Below the pieces are notes generated by a model. That model worked only from the letters and a program-made list of their open reading frames with translations. It was not told the DNA's origin and made no database searches. 64,000 nucleotides of DNA from Rhizobium sp. Leaf306. GTDB taxonomy: Bacteria; Pseudomonadota; Alphaproteobacteria; Rhizobiales; Rhizobiaceae. Location of the stretch: the NCBI RefSeq assembly GCF_001423425.1, contig NZ_LMNX01000007.1, positions 37,552 to 101,551 on the forward strand, in the 5' to 3' direction. Position numbers and translations under genes: made by a program. Below are positions 1-8,508 of the stretch, one piece after another (within the stretch, counting starts at the first letter, position 1; each line of letters starts with the position of its first letter).

Positions 1-465
1 AGCCTTGCTGGCACCATAGACGTTGCCGCCGGGATAGGGCCAGTTGGCCGCGATCGACGCCAGGTTGACCACAAGCCCGCGGCGCGTAACCAGCGTTTCC
101 AGCAGAAGCCGGGTGATGGTGACGAGACCGGTGATATTGGTGTCGATCATCGTTTTCCATTCGGCAAGATCGCATGTGTCGGCCATTCCGGTGCCAAGCG
201 CCAGACCGGCATTGTTGATCAGGGCATCGATCGCCTGGAAGTCCAAGGGCAGCGACGCGAGTGCAGCTCGCGTGGCTGCCTCATCCCGGATGTCAAAACA
301 GATACCGATGGCGCGTGTCTCTCCTCCCAGTTCAAGGACCAGCTGATCGAGACGATCCTTTCGCCGGCCGGTGACGATGACGTTCCAGCCTTCGGCCACG
401 AAACGCCGGGCGATGGCCTCGCCGAAGCCCGCGGTGGCGCCGGTAATGAGGGCGGTTTTCGACAT
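1..465 (-). CDS. SDR-family dehydrogenase, YdfG-like (partial, C-terminus outside window)
   Basis: The 155 visible residues are the N-terminal part of a short-chain dehydrogenase. A Rossmann TGATAGFGE motif follows the first beta strand, NNAGLALG lies near the middle, and the catalytic YGASK appears just before the window edge. The wording of these motifs is closest to E. coli YdfG (NADP-dependent 3-hydroxy acid/serine dehydrogenase), so a cytosolic hydroxy-acid oxidoreductase is likely; the exact substrate is inference. The start ATG at 463-465 has an AAAGGAA-type ribosome site upstream. The gene runs out of the window at base 1, so length and C-terminus cannot be judged. The TauE-like gene lies 27 bases upstream in the same direction and may share its transcript. 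Confidence 0.85.
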   Translation of the reverse strand, partial: MSKTALITGATAGFGEAIARRFVAEGWNVIVTGRRKDRLDQLVLELGGETRAIGICFDIRDEAATRAALASLPLDFQAIDALINNAGLALGTGMADTCDLAEWKTMIDTNITGLVTITRLLLETLVTRRGLVVNLASIAANWPYPGGNVYGASKA

Positions 466-492
466 GATAGGTTCCTTTCGGGGGATCAGAAA

Positions 493-1236
493 TCAGACGG
501 CGAGGAATGCGCCGATGGCTTGGACAAGGCCGATGGTGGCGATCAGAACCAGACCGCCGGACGATACTCTATGCCAAAGCTCCGGTGACATTCGGCGTGA
601 CAGGAAAAAGCCGACACCGAAACCGGCGAGCGTCAGCGGGAAATAGAAGGCAAGCAGTTGCATGAGCTGCAGATCGATCGTGCCGAGAAAAAAACGGCTG
701 ACGAGGCTGGCGAGATCGACGACGCCGAAAAAGACCGCCAATGTGCCGCGAACATATAGCCGCTGCGTTCCGCCGGCCAGCAGCCATGCGGCCGCCAGCG
801 GCCCGCCGACGGCAAAGGCTGATAGCAGCAGTCCGACGGTAAAACCTATCAGCATGCCGATGGATCGGCCGGCCAGCCAACTGGGTGGATTGCGGATCAT
901 GGCCACGCAGGCCGTAAGCGCGACGATAATCGCGACCATCATCCGGGCGATGTCTCCGTCGAGCCGTGCTGCCAGCAATCCGCCGCAGATGGCGCCGCAC
1001 AGACCCGAGAGAAGAAGAATGCGGCCCGCAACCCAGTCAATCGCGCCATGCTTGCGATTGAGCAATGTGAAGCCTGTCAGAAGCAAATCGTTGAACAGAA
1101 TGAATGGCACGCTGACGGCCGGCAGCATCATCGCCCCCGAGATCCCAAGTGAGGCGACCATCGCGTAACCGAAGCCGGTCACGCCGCGAAATCCGCCCGC
1201 GCCGATCGTCACGATTGCAATTGCCAGCGCCTCCAT
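493..1236 (-). CDS. TauE/SafE-family membrane exporter (anion/sulfite exporter family)
   Basis: This 247-residue protein is almost wholly hydrophobic, with about eight predicted membrane segments. An N-terminal GGFRGVTGFGYAM stretch is typical of the TauE/SafE (DUF81) family, whose members move sulfite, sulfoacetate or other organic anions across the inner membrane. I chose ATG 1236 because GGGAGG lies just upstream; a TTG at 1248 would lie on top of that site. It is divergent from tauABC, which fits export of a sulfur product of sulfonate breakdown, but no desulfonating enzyme is visible here, so the substrate is inference. The SDR gene follows in the same direction. Confidence 0.82.
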   Translation of the reverse strand: MEALAIAIVTIGAGGFRGVTGFGYAMVASLGISGAMMLPAVSVPFILFNDLLLTGFTLLNRKHGAIDWVAGRILLLSGLCGAICGGLLAARLDGDIARMMVAIIVALTACVAMIRNPPSWLAGRSIGMLIGFTVGLLLSAFAVGGPLAAAWLLAGGTQRLYVRGTLAVFFGVVDLASLVSRFFLGTIDLQLMQLLAFYFPLTLAGFGVGFFLSRRMSPELWHRVSSGGLVLIATIGLVQAIGAFLAV

Positions 1237-1389
1237 TTCCCCTCCCAAGCCAGAGCGGCTGCCGAGCCACTTCTGCGGACCGGTCTAGGCAAACGGGCCA
1301 ATGCCGGTGAGAGCCAGACGGCAGCAACGATGGGGCCAGTCGACATGCACAGGGCCAGATGGCTGTCAAATCGCCGCAACTGGCTCTTT

Positions 1390-1405
1390 CGGCATGGCAA
1401 TTGCT
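1390..1405 (+). promoter_or_regulatory. candidate sigma-54 (-24/-12) promoter of tauABC
   Basis: The sequence CGGCATGGCAATTGCT has GG at 1391-1392 and GC at 1403-1404, separated by exactly 10 bases as RpoN promoters require. TTGCT matches the -12 box fully, and GGCA-G matches the -24 box with one difference. It would start RNA near 1416, about 38 bases before the tauA ATG. No activator site was identified. Confidence 0.55.
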
Positions 1406-1453
1406 TCACGCTTAATGCGGGTAGTTTCCGGTCCTCTTTTAGGAGTGAAGTTC

Positions 1454-2461
1454 ATGAAGCGCCTGAGCAAAGCATTCGCATCCGTGGCCATGGCCTGCAG
1501 CATGGTGTTCGGCGCATCCGTCACCGCCTCGGCGGCGGACAAAAGCCTGACATTCGCCTATCAGGACATGATGACCCCCATCCGCGTGCTGATGGAATCC
1601 GGCAAGCTCGAGGCCGAAACCGGCTACAAGATCAAATGGGTGAAGTTCGGTGGGGGTGGCGACGTCATCCGCGCCATGTCGTCCGGTGACGTCAATATGG
1701 GCGAAGCTGGTTCCTCGCCGGTTGCGGCGGCAGCTTCCCAGGGCCTGCCGATCAAGCTGTTCTGGATCCTCGACGACATCGCAAATGCCGAGCAGCTGGT
1801 GGCCCGCAACGGCAGCAACATCAAGACGATCGCAGACCTCAAGGGCAAGACGGTTGCCGTGCCGTTCGTGTCGACCTCGCATTACCAACTGATGTATGCG
1901 CTCTCAGAAGCCGGCCTTTCGTCCAAGGACGTCAAGCTGCTCAACATGCGGCCGCCGGAAATCGCCGCCGCGTGGGAACGCGGTGACATCGATGCGACAT
2001 TTATCTGGGCACCGGTTCTCGATGTCGCCAGAAAAAGCGGCACCGTCATCGCCAGTGCGGGCGATTTCGCCGCCAAGGGCAAGGCGACCTTTGACGGGAT
2101 CGTCGTCACCGACGAGTTCGCCGACGCCAATGCCGAGTTCATGACGACCTTCGTCAAGCTCCTGGCCGCCTCCGACGCGGACTACGCCAAGAACAAGGCC
2201 GCCTGGACGCCGGACTCCACTGAGGTTCGCGCTGTCGTCAAATGGACCGGCGCGAACGCCGCCGACGTTCCGGCCGGCATGGCCGCCTACAAATTCCCGC
2301 CACTTGAGGAACAGGCGTCGGCGGCCTGGCTTGGCGGCGGTGCCGCCAAGGCTCTGCAATCGACCTCCGAGTTCCTCAAGGAACAGGGCCGTGTCACCGA
2401 TCTCGCTCCCGACTATGCGGCCTTCGTGACCGACAAATATGTGAAGTCAGCCGCCAAGTAA
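1454..2461 (+). CDS. tauA: taurine ABC transporter, periplasmic substrate-binding protein
   Basis: This 335-residue exported protein begins with a Sec signal peptide (MKRLSK, hydrophobic core, ASA cleavage region near residue 26). The mature part follows TauA/SsuA: GSSPVAAAASQ, VPFVSTSHYQLMYAL and PPEIAAAWERGDIDATFIWAP match positions conserved in E. coli TauA, including the loops that line the sulfonate pocket. It should capture taurine or a related aliphatic sulfonate in the periplasm and deliver it to TauBC. ATG 1454 is supported by AGGAGTG at 1441-1447 and by the signal peptide; a GTG upstream would precede it with non-signal sequence. A hairpin follows before tauB. Whether taurine is truly the ligand is inferred from family similarity. 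Confidence 0.9.
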   Translation: MKRLSKAFASVAMACSMVFGASVTASAADKSLTFAYQDMMTPIRVLMESGKLEAETGYKIKWVKFGGGGDVIRAMSSGDVNMGEAGSSPVAAAASQGLPIKLFWILDDIANAEQLVARNGSNIKTIADLKGKTVAVPFVSTSHYQLMYALSEAGLSSKDVKLLNMRPPEIAAAWERGDIDATFIWAPVLDVARKSGTVIASAGDFAAKGKATFDGIVVTDEFADANAEFMTTFVKLLAASDADYAKNKAAWTPDSTEVRAVVKWTGANAADVPAGMAAYKFPPLEEQASAAWLGGGAAKALQSTSEFLKEQGRVTDLAPDYAAFVTDKYVKSAAK

Positions 2462-2478
2462 GCGACGTTTCTTAAAGG

Positions 2479-2501
2479 CCGGGCCGAGGATTTCGGTCCG
2501 G
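2479..2501 (+). repeat. intercistronic hairpin between tauA and tauB
   Basis: CCGGGCCGA at 2479-2487 pairs with TCGGTCCGG at 2493-2501 (nine pairs, one G-T wobble) around a 5-base loop. No T-run follows, so it is more likely an mRNA-stabilising or processing element after the binding-protein gene than a full terminator. Confidence 0.6.
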
Positions 2502-2526
2502 TACAGCTTCTGACGGAGTGATCCCG

Positions 2527-3318
2527 ATGCTTCAGATCCGCAATGTAAGCGTCCACTACGGAGAAGGCGAAGGAGGAACTGTCGCGCTATCGCGTATCGA
2601 TCTCGATATCGGACCAGGAGAATTCGTCGTGGCGCTCGGTGCCTCCGGCTGCGGCAAGACCACGCTTCTTTCCTGCATCGCCGGTTTCCAGCCGGTGACC
2701 GACGGCACGATCTTGATCGACGGGAAACCGGTGAGCGGACCGGGCCCCGATCGCGGCGTGGTATTCCAGCGCCACGCACTGATGCCTTGGTTGTCCGTCG
2801 TCGAGAACGTGGCGTTTGGCTTGCGCATGCAGGGCATGCCAAAAGCGGAGCGGCTTCAGCGTGCCCGCCACATGCTCGAACTCGTCAGGCTCGACGGTTC
2901 TGCCGAAAAGAAGATCTACGAACTTTCGGGCGGCATGCAGCAACGCGTCGGAATCGCCCGCGCGCTGGCAGCCGATCCGCGCATGCTTTTGATGGACGAG
3001 CCGCTTGGCGCGCTGGACGCCTTTACCCGTGAGCAGGTGCAGGAGCTGATCCTCGGCGTCTGGGCAAAGACCAGCAAGATGGCTTTCTTCATCACCCATG
3101 ACGTCGAGGAAGCCATTTTCCTTGCCACCAGACTGATCATCATGACGCCGAGACCGGGCCGAATAGCCAGGATCATGCCGCTGGAGTTCAGCAGGCGGTT
3201 CCTCGAAAGCGGCAATGCGCGGGCGTTAAAATCCTCGCCGGACTTCATCGCTGTTCGCGAGGAAGTCCTTGCCGCCATCCACCAGGGAGACAGGATGACA
3301 CGGGAGGCCGCAGCATGA
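2527..3318 (+). CDS. tauB: taurine ABC transporter, ATP-binding protein
   Basis: This 263-residue cytosolic ATPase powers the importer. Walker A is GASGCGKTT (about residue 40), the ABC signature is LSGGMQQRVGIARAL, Walker B is MLLMDEPLGALDA, and the switch histidine is in ITHDVEEA. These motifs and their spacing are those of the TauB/SsuB/NrtD group. ATG 2527 is chosen because GGAG at 2514-2517 is well spaced for it; a GTG at 2518 is too close to that site. The 3' end overlaps tauC by four bases (ATGA), which indicates translational coupling. Confidence 0.92.
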   Translation: MLQIRNVSVHYGEGEGGTVALSRIDLDIGPGEFVVALGASGCGKTTLLSCIAGFQPVTDGTILIDGKPVSGPGPDRGVVFQRHALMPWLSVVENVAFGLRMQGMPKAERLQRARHMLELVRLDGSAEKKIYELSGGMQQRVGIARALAADPRMLLMDEPLGALDAFTREQVQELILGVWAKTSKMAFFITHDVEEAIFLATRLIIMTPRPGRIARIMPLEFSRRFLESGNARALKSSPDFIAVREEVLAAIHQGDRMTREAAA

Positions 3319-4169
3319 ACGATCTCTCGGAAAGTCATTCGGTAACGGCAGCCATCCCGGCCCGCAGGCAGCTTAAGAAAATCCGTCGTAGGAGGCCGCT
3401 CAGCGGCATGCAGATCGGCCTGATCAGCCTGCTGATGGTGGCCTTCATGCTGGCCGTCTGGCTGGTCGTCACCCATCTCGGCCTTGTCAAGCCGCTGTTC
3501 CTGCCGAAGCCGGAGACGGTGCTCAAGGCGTTTTCAGATGCGATCGATGGACGAATTGACGGGGCGCCGCTGACGGAACATGTGGCGATGAGCCTGTTCC
3601 GGGTCGTTTTCGCCTTTCTGCTCGCGGCGCTGGTCGGCATTCCCGTTGGCCTCGCCATGGGCATCAGCCCGGCTATCCGTGCCATGTTGGACCCCTTCAT
3701 CGAATTTTACCGGCCGCTGCCACCGCTCGCCTATCTGCCGCTGGTGATCATCTGGTTCGGCATCGGCGAGACCTCGAAGGTTTTGCTGATCTTCCTCGCC
3801 TGTTTCGCACCGGTGGCGCTGGCCGCGCGCGCCGGGGTGCTGGCCGCCTCGTCCGACCAGATCAACGCTGCGCGAGCACTGGGCGCCAGCCGCCTGCAGC
3901 TGCTGAGCTTCGTGATCCTGCCGGCAGCACTTCCCGACATTCTGGTCGGTTTGAGGATCGGCATGGGTGTCGGCTGGACGACGCTGGTTGCCGCCGAAAT
4001 GGTGGCGGCCTCGACGGGCGTCGGCCAGATGGTCCTCAACGCTTCGAACTTCCTGCGCACCGACATCGTGTTGATGGGCATTTTTGTGATCGGCTTCTTC
4101 GCGGTGGTCTTCGAATTTGCCATGCGCTGGCTGGAGAAGAAGCTGGTTCCGTGGCGTGGCATGGCCTAG
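3315..4169 (+). CDS. tauC: taurine ABC transporter, permease protein
   Basis: The 284-residue inner-membrane permease has about six hydrophobic segments. Its EAA loop (AARALGASRLQLLSFVILPAALPDI) is the site where TauB docks. The motif FYRPLPPLAYLPLVIIWFGIG is characteristic of the TauC/SsuC/NrtB family. The charged N-terminus (RRQLKKIRRRRP) before the first helix is normal for an inside-positive end. It begins inside the tauB stop codon and is the last gene of the operon; the next gene is on the opposite strand 69 bases away. Confidence 0.92.
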   Translation: MNDLSESHSVTAAIPARRQLKKIRRRRPLSGMQIGLISLLMVAFMLAVWLVVTHLGLVKPLFLPKPETVLKAFSDAIDGRIDGAPLTEHVAMSLFRVVFAFLLAALVGIPVGLAMGISPAIRAMLDPFIEFYRPLPPLAYLPLVIIWFGIGETSKVLLIFLACFAPVALAARAGVLAASSDQINAARALGASRLQLLSFVILPAALPDILVGLRIGMGVGWTTLVAAEMVAASTGVGQMVLNASNFLRTDIVLMGIFVIGFFAVVFEFAMRWLEKKLVPWRGMA

Positions 4170-4238
4170 CAAGCGCACCTGCCAGAGACGGCGGTCAGAT
4201 CGCCGGCAGTGCCGCCAAAGTATCCGCGCGTTGGGTGC

Positions 4239-5567
4239 TTAACCACCCGAAGCGGCCAGTGCAATCGCATTCGCAACCTCTTCATATCGATCGGTGAGGT
4301 TGCTGGTCGCCACCCGCAGATGGTGGGTGGGCTGAACCGCGAATTTCTTGCCCGGGTGGACGGCAATGCCGCGCGCTGCAAGCGTGACGAGAGCGAATGG
4401 CTCCGATGCCACAGGAACCCAGGCACAGAGTCCACCGCCTGACGGCACGATCACGTCACGCTCTGCCAGAGCCCTGACAAGATTGTCGCGGCGCGCCTGG
4501 TAGAGCCGGCGTGCCTCCTTCAAGCCTTCTGCCGTCGTCTCATCGCGCAGCAGCCAGGCGGCTGCGCCCTGCAGGATGCGACTTGTCCAGCCAGAGCTGA
4601 AACTCCGGTAGGACTGGATCTGCTCGATGATCAAGCGCGTGCTGGAAAGGACCGCCAGGCGGAGATCCGGTCCCAAGGTCTTCGAATAGGACAGGATATG
4701 GATGACCCGATCGGGGAACACGCGCCCGAGCGATTGGCGTGGCGCGTCGGAAATATCCGCAAGGCCGTCATCCTCGATGATCAGCACGTCGGTATCACGC
4801 AGTTCCTCGGCAAGTTCCGCCATTCGCCGGGTTGCCACGGTCTGACCCGTCACTGAGTGCAGCCTTGGCTGGAATATGAAGGCGACCGGCTTGCTCAGCA
4901 TTGCCTGCCTTAGGGACGCGGGCAGGGGGCCGTCGGAATCGCAGACGACCGGCACGATCCTGGCGCCGTGATCCTCGAGGATATCGAGAAGCCGCATGCC
5001 CGTCGGTTCTTCAATGGCAACGGCGGCACCTGGCGGCACAAGCGCATGGATCAGCGTGTAGACCGCGTTATATCCGCCGTTCGTCGCCAGAAATGCCTCC
5101 GCCTCGTAGGGCCAGGTCCTGCGAACGTCTGCCTCAAGCTCCGGCAGGATGCGACTGCGCTCGTAGCTGTTCAGCTTCTCCGTCGATACCGCATGAACCA
5201 GTGCATTCCCGAGCGCCGGCAGCAACGCCCTGTCGGGCACGGCCATGGTCAGGTCCAGCACGCCGGCACCGTAATGGCCGACACTGGCCAGTCGCTCCGG
5301 CTTGGCGACAAAGCTGTCGCCACTCACCCAGGTGCCGTTACGGCCGCGCCCGGTGATGATCTTTTGGCGACGAAGCTCGCTCCAGGCCTCCGAAATGGTC
5401 GCGGGGCTCACGCCCAGCGAAAATGCCAGATCGCGGATTGGAGGCAGCTTAGCGCCGACCGGCAGCGCTCCGGCCCGGATTAAGGCGCTGGTCTCCAACG
5501 CTATTCCGCGAATTGAGCGATCGGTCAATTTTTCAGCAAACCAGCTCGAATTATAGGCATCGCTCAT
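4239..5567 (-). CDS. MocR-type transcriptional regulator (GntR HTH plus aminotransferase-like domain)
   Basis: The 442-residue protein joins an N-terminal GntR winged helix (residues about 15-85, with LPPIRDLAFSLGVSPATISEAWSEL as the recognition region) to a fold-type I aminotransferase domain. SYSKTLGPDLRL, near residue 300, holds the lysine expected to bind PLP. Such proteins sense amines or PLP adducts and act on divergent operons. ATG 5567 has GGTGACG upstream; an ATG at 5612 has no ribosome site and lies inside the inverted repeat of the promoter. Its position makes it the probable regulator of the operon at 5669-10543. TauR, which controls taurine genes in other alphaproteobacteria, has the same architecture, so control of tauABC is an alternative. 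Confidence 0.88.
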   Translation of the reverse strand: MSDAYNSSWFAEKLTDRSIRGIALETSALIRAGALPVGAKLPPIRDLAFSLGVSPATISEAWSELRRQKIITGRGRNGTWVSGDSFVAKPERLASVGHYGAGVLDLTMAVPDRALLPALGNALVHAVSTEKLNSYERSRILPELEADVRRTWPYEAEAFLATNGGYNAVYTLIHALVPPGAAVAIEEPTGMRLLDILEDHGARIVPVVCDSDGPLPASLRQAMLSKPVAFIFQPRLHSVTGQTVATRRMAELAEELRDTDVLIIEDDGLADISDAPRQSLGRVFPDRVIHILSYSKTLGPDLRLAVLSSTRLIIEQIQSYRSFSSGWTSRILQGAAAWLLRDETTAEGLKEARRLYQARRDNLVRALAERDVIVPSGGGLCAWVPVASEPFALVTLAARGIAVHPGKKFAVQPTHHLRVATSNLTDRYEEVANAIALAASGG

Positions 5568-5580
5568 TTCGTCACCATTT

Positions 5581-5628
5581 AAATGTTCAATAACGTAATA
5601 CCGTTTGATCATTTCGAATTGAACATTT
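5581..5628. promoter_or_regulatory. perfect 11-bp inverted repeat in the divergent promoter (candidate MocR operator)
   Basis: AAATGTTCAAT at 5581-5591 is repeated exactly in inverted form as ATTGAACATTT at 5618-5628, centre to centre 37 bp. It lies in an AT-rich stretch between the regulator start (5567) and the first gene of the divergent operon (5669), where an operator for both directions would be expected. Confidence 0.6.
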
Positions 5629-5668
5629 TATCTTCGGCCTATCAGCATTTCTGTCGTGAGTAACTCAA

Positions 5669-6637
5669 ATGACACTGCGCCTTCGAATTGCACTCCGTGA
5701 CTGGGACTACATAACGCCGCTTGTCCTGGGCGATGTCTCTTCCGACAAGCTTGATCTTCAGGTCGATCGCATCGGGACGCTGGTGTCGCACATTGGCAAG
5801 GACCCGGACCACGAGGCGGCCGAAGTCTCCTTCAGCCGCTACACCCAGCTGCGCCACGACGGCGATGAAAGCGTTGTCGGAATCCCCAACTTCATCATGC
5901 GCGGCTTTCGTCACCGCTGCATCATGACCATGGGCGACAGCGACATCACCACGCTTGACCAACTGGCCGGCAAGCGCATCGGGGTCACGGGCTGGCGAGA
6001 CAGTGGCAACACCTGGACCCGCGCCGCCATCCGCCGCGAAGGTGTCGAGGTTACCGATGCCATGTGGTATGCCGGACGGCTGACGGAAGCGCATCCGATC
6101 GCCGACCGCCTTGATGGTTTTGGGCAGCCCGGCCTGATCGAGGCATGCCCCGGCGAGCGGCCGATGGTGGACCTTCTGCGCGAAGGCGCGCTGGATGCGA
6201 TCTTCACACCGTTCATGCCGAACGGCTATTTCGAACCCGGTTCGCCCTTCCGTCAGGTGCTTCCTGATTTCCGCAGCGAGGAGCAGCGCTACTTCGCTGA
6301 CGTCGGTTATGTGCCCGGCATGCACCTGATCGGCATCAAGGCCGAGGTTGTGGCGGAAAATCCATGGGTGATTGCCGAGATCAGCCGCCTCGTTGATGAA
6401 AGCCAGAAAATGTGGACGGAGAAGCGCCGCAAGTATGCGGAAACCACGCCGTGGATGTTCGATGAGGTGCTCAAGACCTCCCGTGAACTCCCTGAAGGGT
6501 GGGACGCCAGCGGCTTTGCTGCCAACCGCAAGATGATTGGCGACTTCGCCAAGGAGCTCCATGCGCAGGGCATCATGAAGCGCGAGATGATGCCGGAAGA
6601 GCTTTTCCAGTTCGATACGGACGGCAACCAGATCTGA
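5669..6637 (+). CDS. 4,5-dihydroxyphthalate decarboxylase-like protein (periplasmic-binding-protein-like fold)
   Basis: This 322-residue protein has no signal peptide and starts straight into MTLRLRIALRDWDYITPL, as do members of the 4,5-dihydroxyphthalate decarboxylase/Pht5 group, which share the solute-binding-protein fold. Segments such as KRIGVTGWRDSGNTWTRAA and DAIFTPFMPNGYF resemble ligand-binding loops. It may be a cytosolic decarboxylase or a binding protein retargeted to enzymatic use; the true substrate is unknown. It is the first gene of the operon facing the MocR regulator, with an amino-acid ABC importer and an amidohydrolase downstream. The start ATG 5669 has only a weak ribosome site (GAGTAA). 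Confidence 0.65.
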   Translation: MTLRLRIALRDWDYITPLVLGDVSSDKLDLQVDRIGTLVSHIGKDPDHEAAEVSFSRYTQLRHDGDESVVGIPNFIMRGFRHRCIMTMGDSDITTLDQLAGKRIGVTGWRDSGNTWTRAAIRREGVEVTDAMWYAGRLTEAHPIADRLDGFGQPGLIEACPGERPMVDLLREGALDAIFTPFMPNGYFEPGSPFRQVLPDFRSEEQRYFADVGYVPGMHLIGIKAEVVAENPWVIAEISRLVDESQKMWTEKRRKYAETTPWMFDEVLKTSRELPEGWDASGFAANRKMIGDFAKELHAQGIMKREMMPEELFQFDTDGNQI

Positions 6638-6697
6638 TCTCTCGCCGAAACTGCAAGTTCCGAAGAAACACGCATTCGTAAAACAAGGGGAATGACC

Positions 6698-7585
6698 ATG
6701 TCGCATAAGAAACTGATTGCTCTTACCTTCGCCGGCGTCGCTCTGGCCTGTGTCGCCCAGGCGCAGGACGCTGCCCCGAAGTTGGACGTGAACAAGGAAC
6801 TGCACGACAGACTGCCGGAAGACATCAAGACCGCCGGCAAGATGATCTCCGTCAACAACGGCTCTTTCCCTCCCTATGAAATCGTCACCGGCACGGAGAT
6901 GACCGGTGCCAGCGCCGATCTCACGGACGCTCTGGGACAGGTTCTCGGCGTCAAGATCGAGCACGCCACAGTGGGTGGCCTGCCGGCGCTGCTGGCGGGT
7001 GTGAACTCGGGCCGCTACCAGTTCGCTTTCGGCCCGGTCGGCGACTACAAGGAACGCGAGACGGCCAACGACTTTGTCGACTGGGTCCAGGAGTTCGTGG
7101 TTTTCGCGACGCTGAAGGGAAATCCCAAGGGCGTCACGTCGCTCGATACGGCCTGCGGCCAACGCGTCTCGGTCATGGCCGGCGGCTCTGCCGAACGGGT
7201 GATCAAGGTCCAATCGGAAAAATGCGTGGCTGACGGCAAGGGGGCGGTCACGGTCCAGTCCTATACGGACCAGCCGGCATCCATCCTCGCCGTCCGCTCC
7301 AAGCGTGCTGACGCCTTCTTCTCCTCCCAGGCGCCTCTGACCTACTTCGTCTCCCAGGCGAATGGCCAGCTGGAATTGGCCGGCGTCGGCCAGAAGAACG
7401 GTTTCGAAGACATCTTCCAGGGTGCGGTCGTCCCCAAGGGCTCGCCACTTGGCCCGCTCTTCGTCGATGCCATCAAGGTACTGATGGATAACGGCACCTA
7501 TGGCGCAATCATGAAGAAGTGGGGCCTCGAGAACAACATGATCAAGCAGCCCGGCCTCAATCTGGGTGGGCAGCTTCCAAAATGA
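6698..7585 (+). CDS. polar amino-acid-type ABC transporter, substrate-binding protein
   Basis: This 295-residue exported protein has a Sec signal peptide (MSHKKLIALTFAGVALACVA, cleavage after QAQ). The mature part is of the family 3 (SBP_bac_3) type: NNGSFPPYEIV, MTGASADLTDALGQVLGVKIEHA and RYQFAFGPVGDYKER are the classical segments that hold an amino-acid carboxylate and amine. ATG 6698 has AAGGGG seven bases upstream; ATG 6692 is too close to it. The stop codon overlaps the permease start (ATGA). The substrate is probably an amino acid or amino-acid derivative; the M20 hydrolase downstream suggests an N-acylated one, which is inference. Confidence 0.82.
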   Translation: MSHKKLIALTFAGVALACVAQAQDAAPKLDVNKELHDRLPEDIKTAGKMISVNNGSFPPYEIVTGTEMTGASADLTDALGQVLGVKIEHATVGGLPALLAGVNSGRYQFAFGPVGDYKERETANDFVDWVQEFVVFATLKGNPKGVTSLDTACGQRVSVMAGGSAERVIKVQSEKCVADGKGAVTVQSYTDQPASILAVRSKRADAFFSSQAPLTYFVSQANGQLELAGVGQKNGFEDIFQGAVVPKGSPLGPLFVDAIKVLMDNGTYGAIMKKWGLENNMIKQPGLNLGGQLPK

Positions 7586-8508
7586 TCAACAGCACACAAA
7601 GTGATGCGGCGCCTCAGGGCGTTGCGAATTTTCGCGATGTGGCGACGGCCCACACGCCTTTCAGAACCGGCCGTCTGCTTCTTTGGCTGGTGATCGCTTT
7701 TGTCGTCATAGATTTCGGCTGGATCATCGCCCATAACGAAGGCTTCGGTTGGCCGGTCGTCGCCCAGTACTTCTTCGATCCCACCGTAATCAGCGGTCTT
7801 TACGTCAGCCTCGGCTTGACTGTGGTCGCCATGATCCTCGGCGTCGTGATCGGCCTGGTGATCGCCATCATGCGCATGTCGAATGACGGGCTCGCCAACG
7901 GTTTTGCCTCCCTGTTCATCTGGTTCTTCCGCGGCACGCCGCTCTTGGTCCAGCTGATCTTCTGGTACAACATGTCGACGCTGTTTCCGGAGATTTCGAT
8001 CTCCATTCCGTTCGGCCCGACGCTGGCCAGCTGGGACACCAATTCGGTGATCACCCCGATGACGGCTGCCATCGTCGGACTTGCTCTCAACGAAGCGGCA
8101 TACATGGCGGAAATCATCCGTGGCGGCCTGATTTCGGTCGATCGCGGCCAGGCCGAAACCGCAGAGGCCTTCGGCATGACCAAGGGTCGTGCCCTGTGGC
8201 GGATCATCATCCCGCAGGCGATGCGGTCGATCGTACCGCCGACTGGCAACCAGCTGATCAGCATGATCAAGGCGACCTCCTTGGTCAGCGTTATCGCCAT
8301 GGCCGATCTGCTCTACTCCGTCCAGTCGATTTACAACCGCACCTTCGAAATCATACCGATGTTGCTGGTCGCGGTCCTCTGGTACCTGCTCATCACTTCG
8401 GTCCTCAATCTCGGCCAGAGCTATATCGAGGCCTATTACGGCCGCAGCGAGCGCCGCAATGCCGGCGTCGCCAAGGTCGAAGCCGCGACAGGGGAGGCGA
8501 GCCATTGA
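7582..8508 (+). CDS. polar amino-acid-type ABC transporter, permease
   Basis: This 308-residue membrane protein is of the His/Glu/Gln/Arg/opine permease family. The signature WFFRGTPLLVQL and the EAA-type loop (RGQAETAEAFGMTKGRALWRIIIPQAMRSIVPP) are intact. It has a single permease gene rather than a pair, so the transporter probably uses a homodimer. It overlaps the binding-protein stop by four bases and its own stop is overlapped by the TTG start of the ATPase, so the three proteins are likely made in fixed ratio. Confidence 0.88.
   Translation: MINSTQSDAAPQGVANFRDVATAHTPFRTGRLLLWLVIAFVVIDFGWIIAHNEGFGWPVVAQYFFDPTVISGLYVSLGLTVVAMILGVVIGLVIAIMRMSNDGLANGFASLFIWFFRGTPLLVQLIFWYNMSTLFPEISISIPFGPTLASWDTNSVITPMTAAIVGLALNEAAYMAEIIRGGLISVDRGQAETAEAFGMTKGRALWRIIIPQAMRSIVPPTGNQLISMIKATSLVSVIAMADLLYSVQSIYNRTFEIIPMLLVAVLWYLLITSVLNLGQSYIEAYYGRSERRNAGVAKVEAATGEASH

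Noticed and set aside
4170..4238. A possible terminator between tauC and the convergent MocR gene
   Set aside because: CTGCC/GGCAG and GGCG/CGCC can pair but only with a large internal bulge and no T-run follows on either strand.
5642..7213. A 523-codon minus-strand frame opposite the decarboxylase-like and binding-protein genes
   Set aside because: Shadow frame; it would also cross the start of the operon and the operator region.
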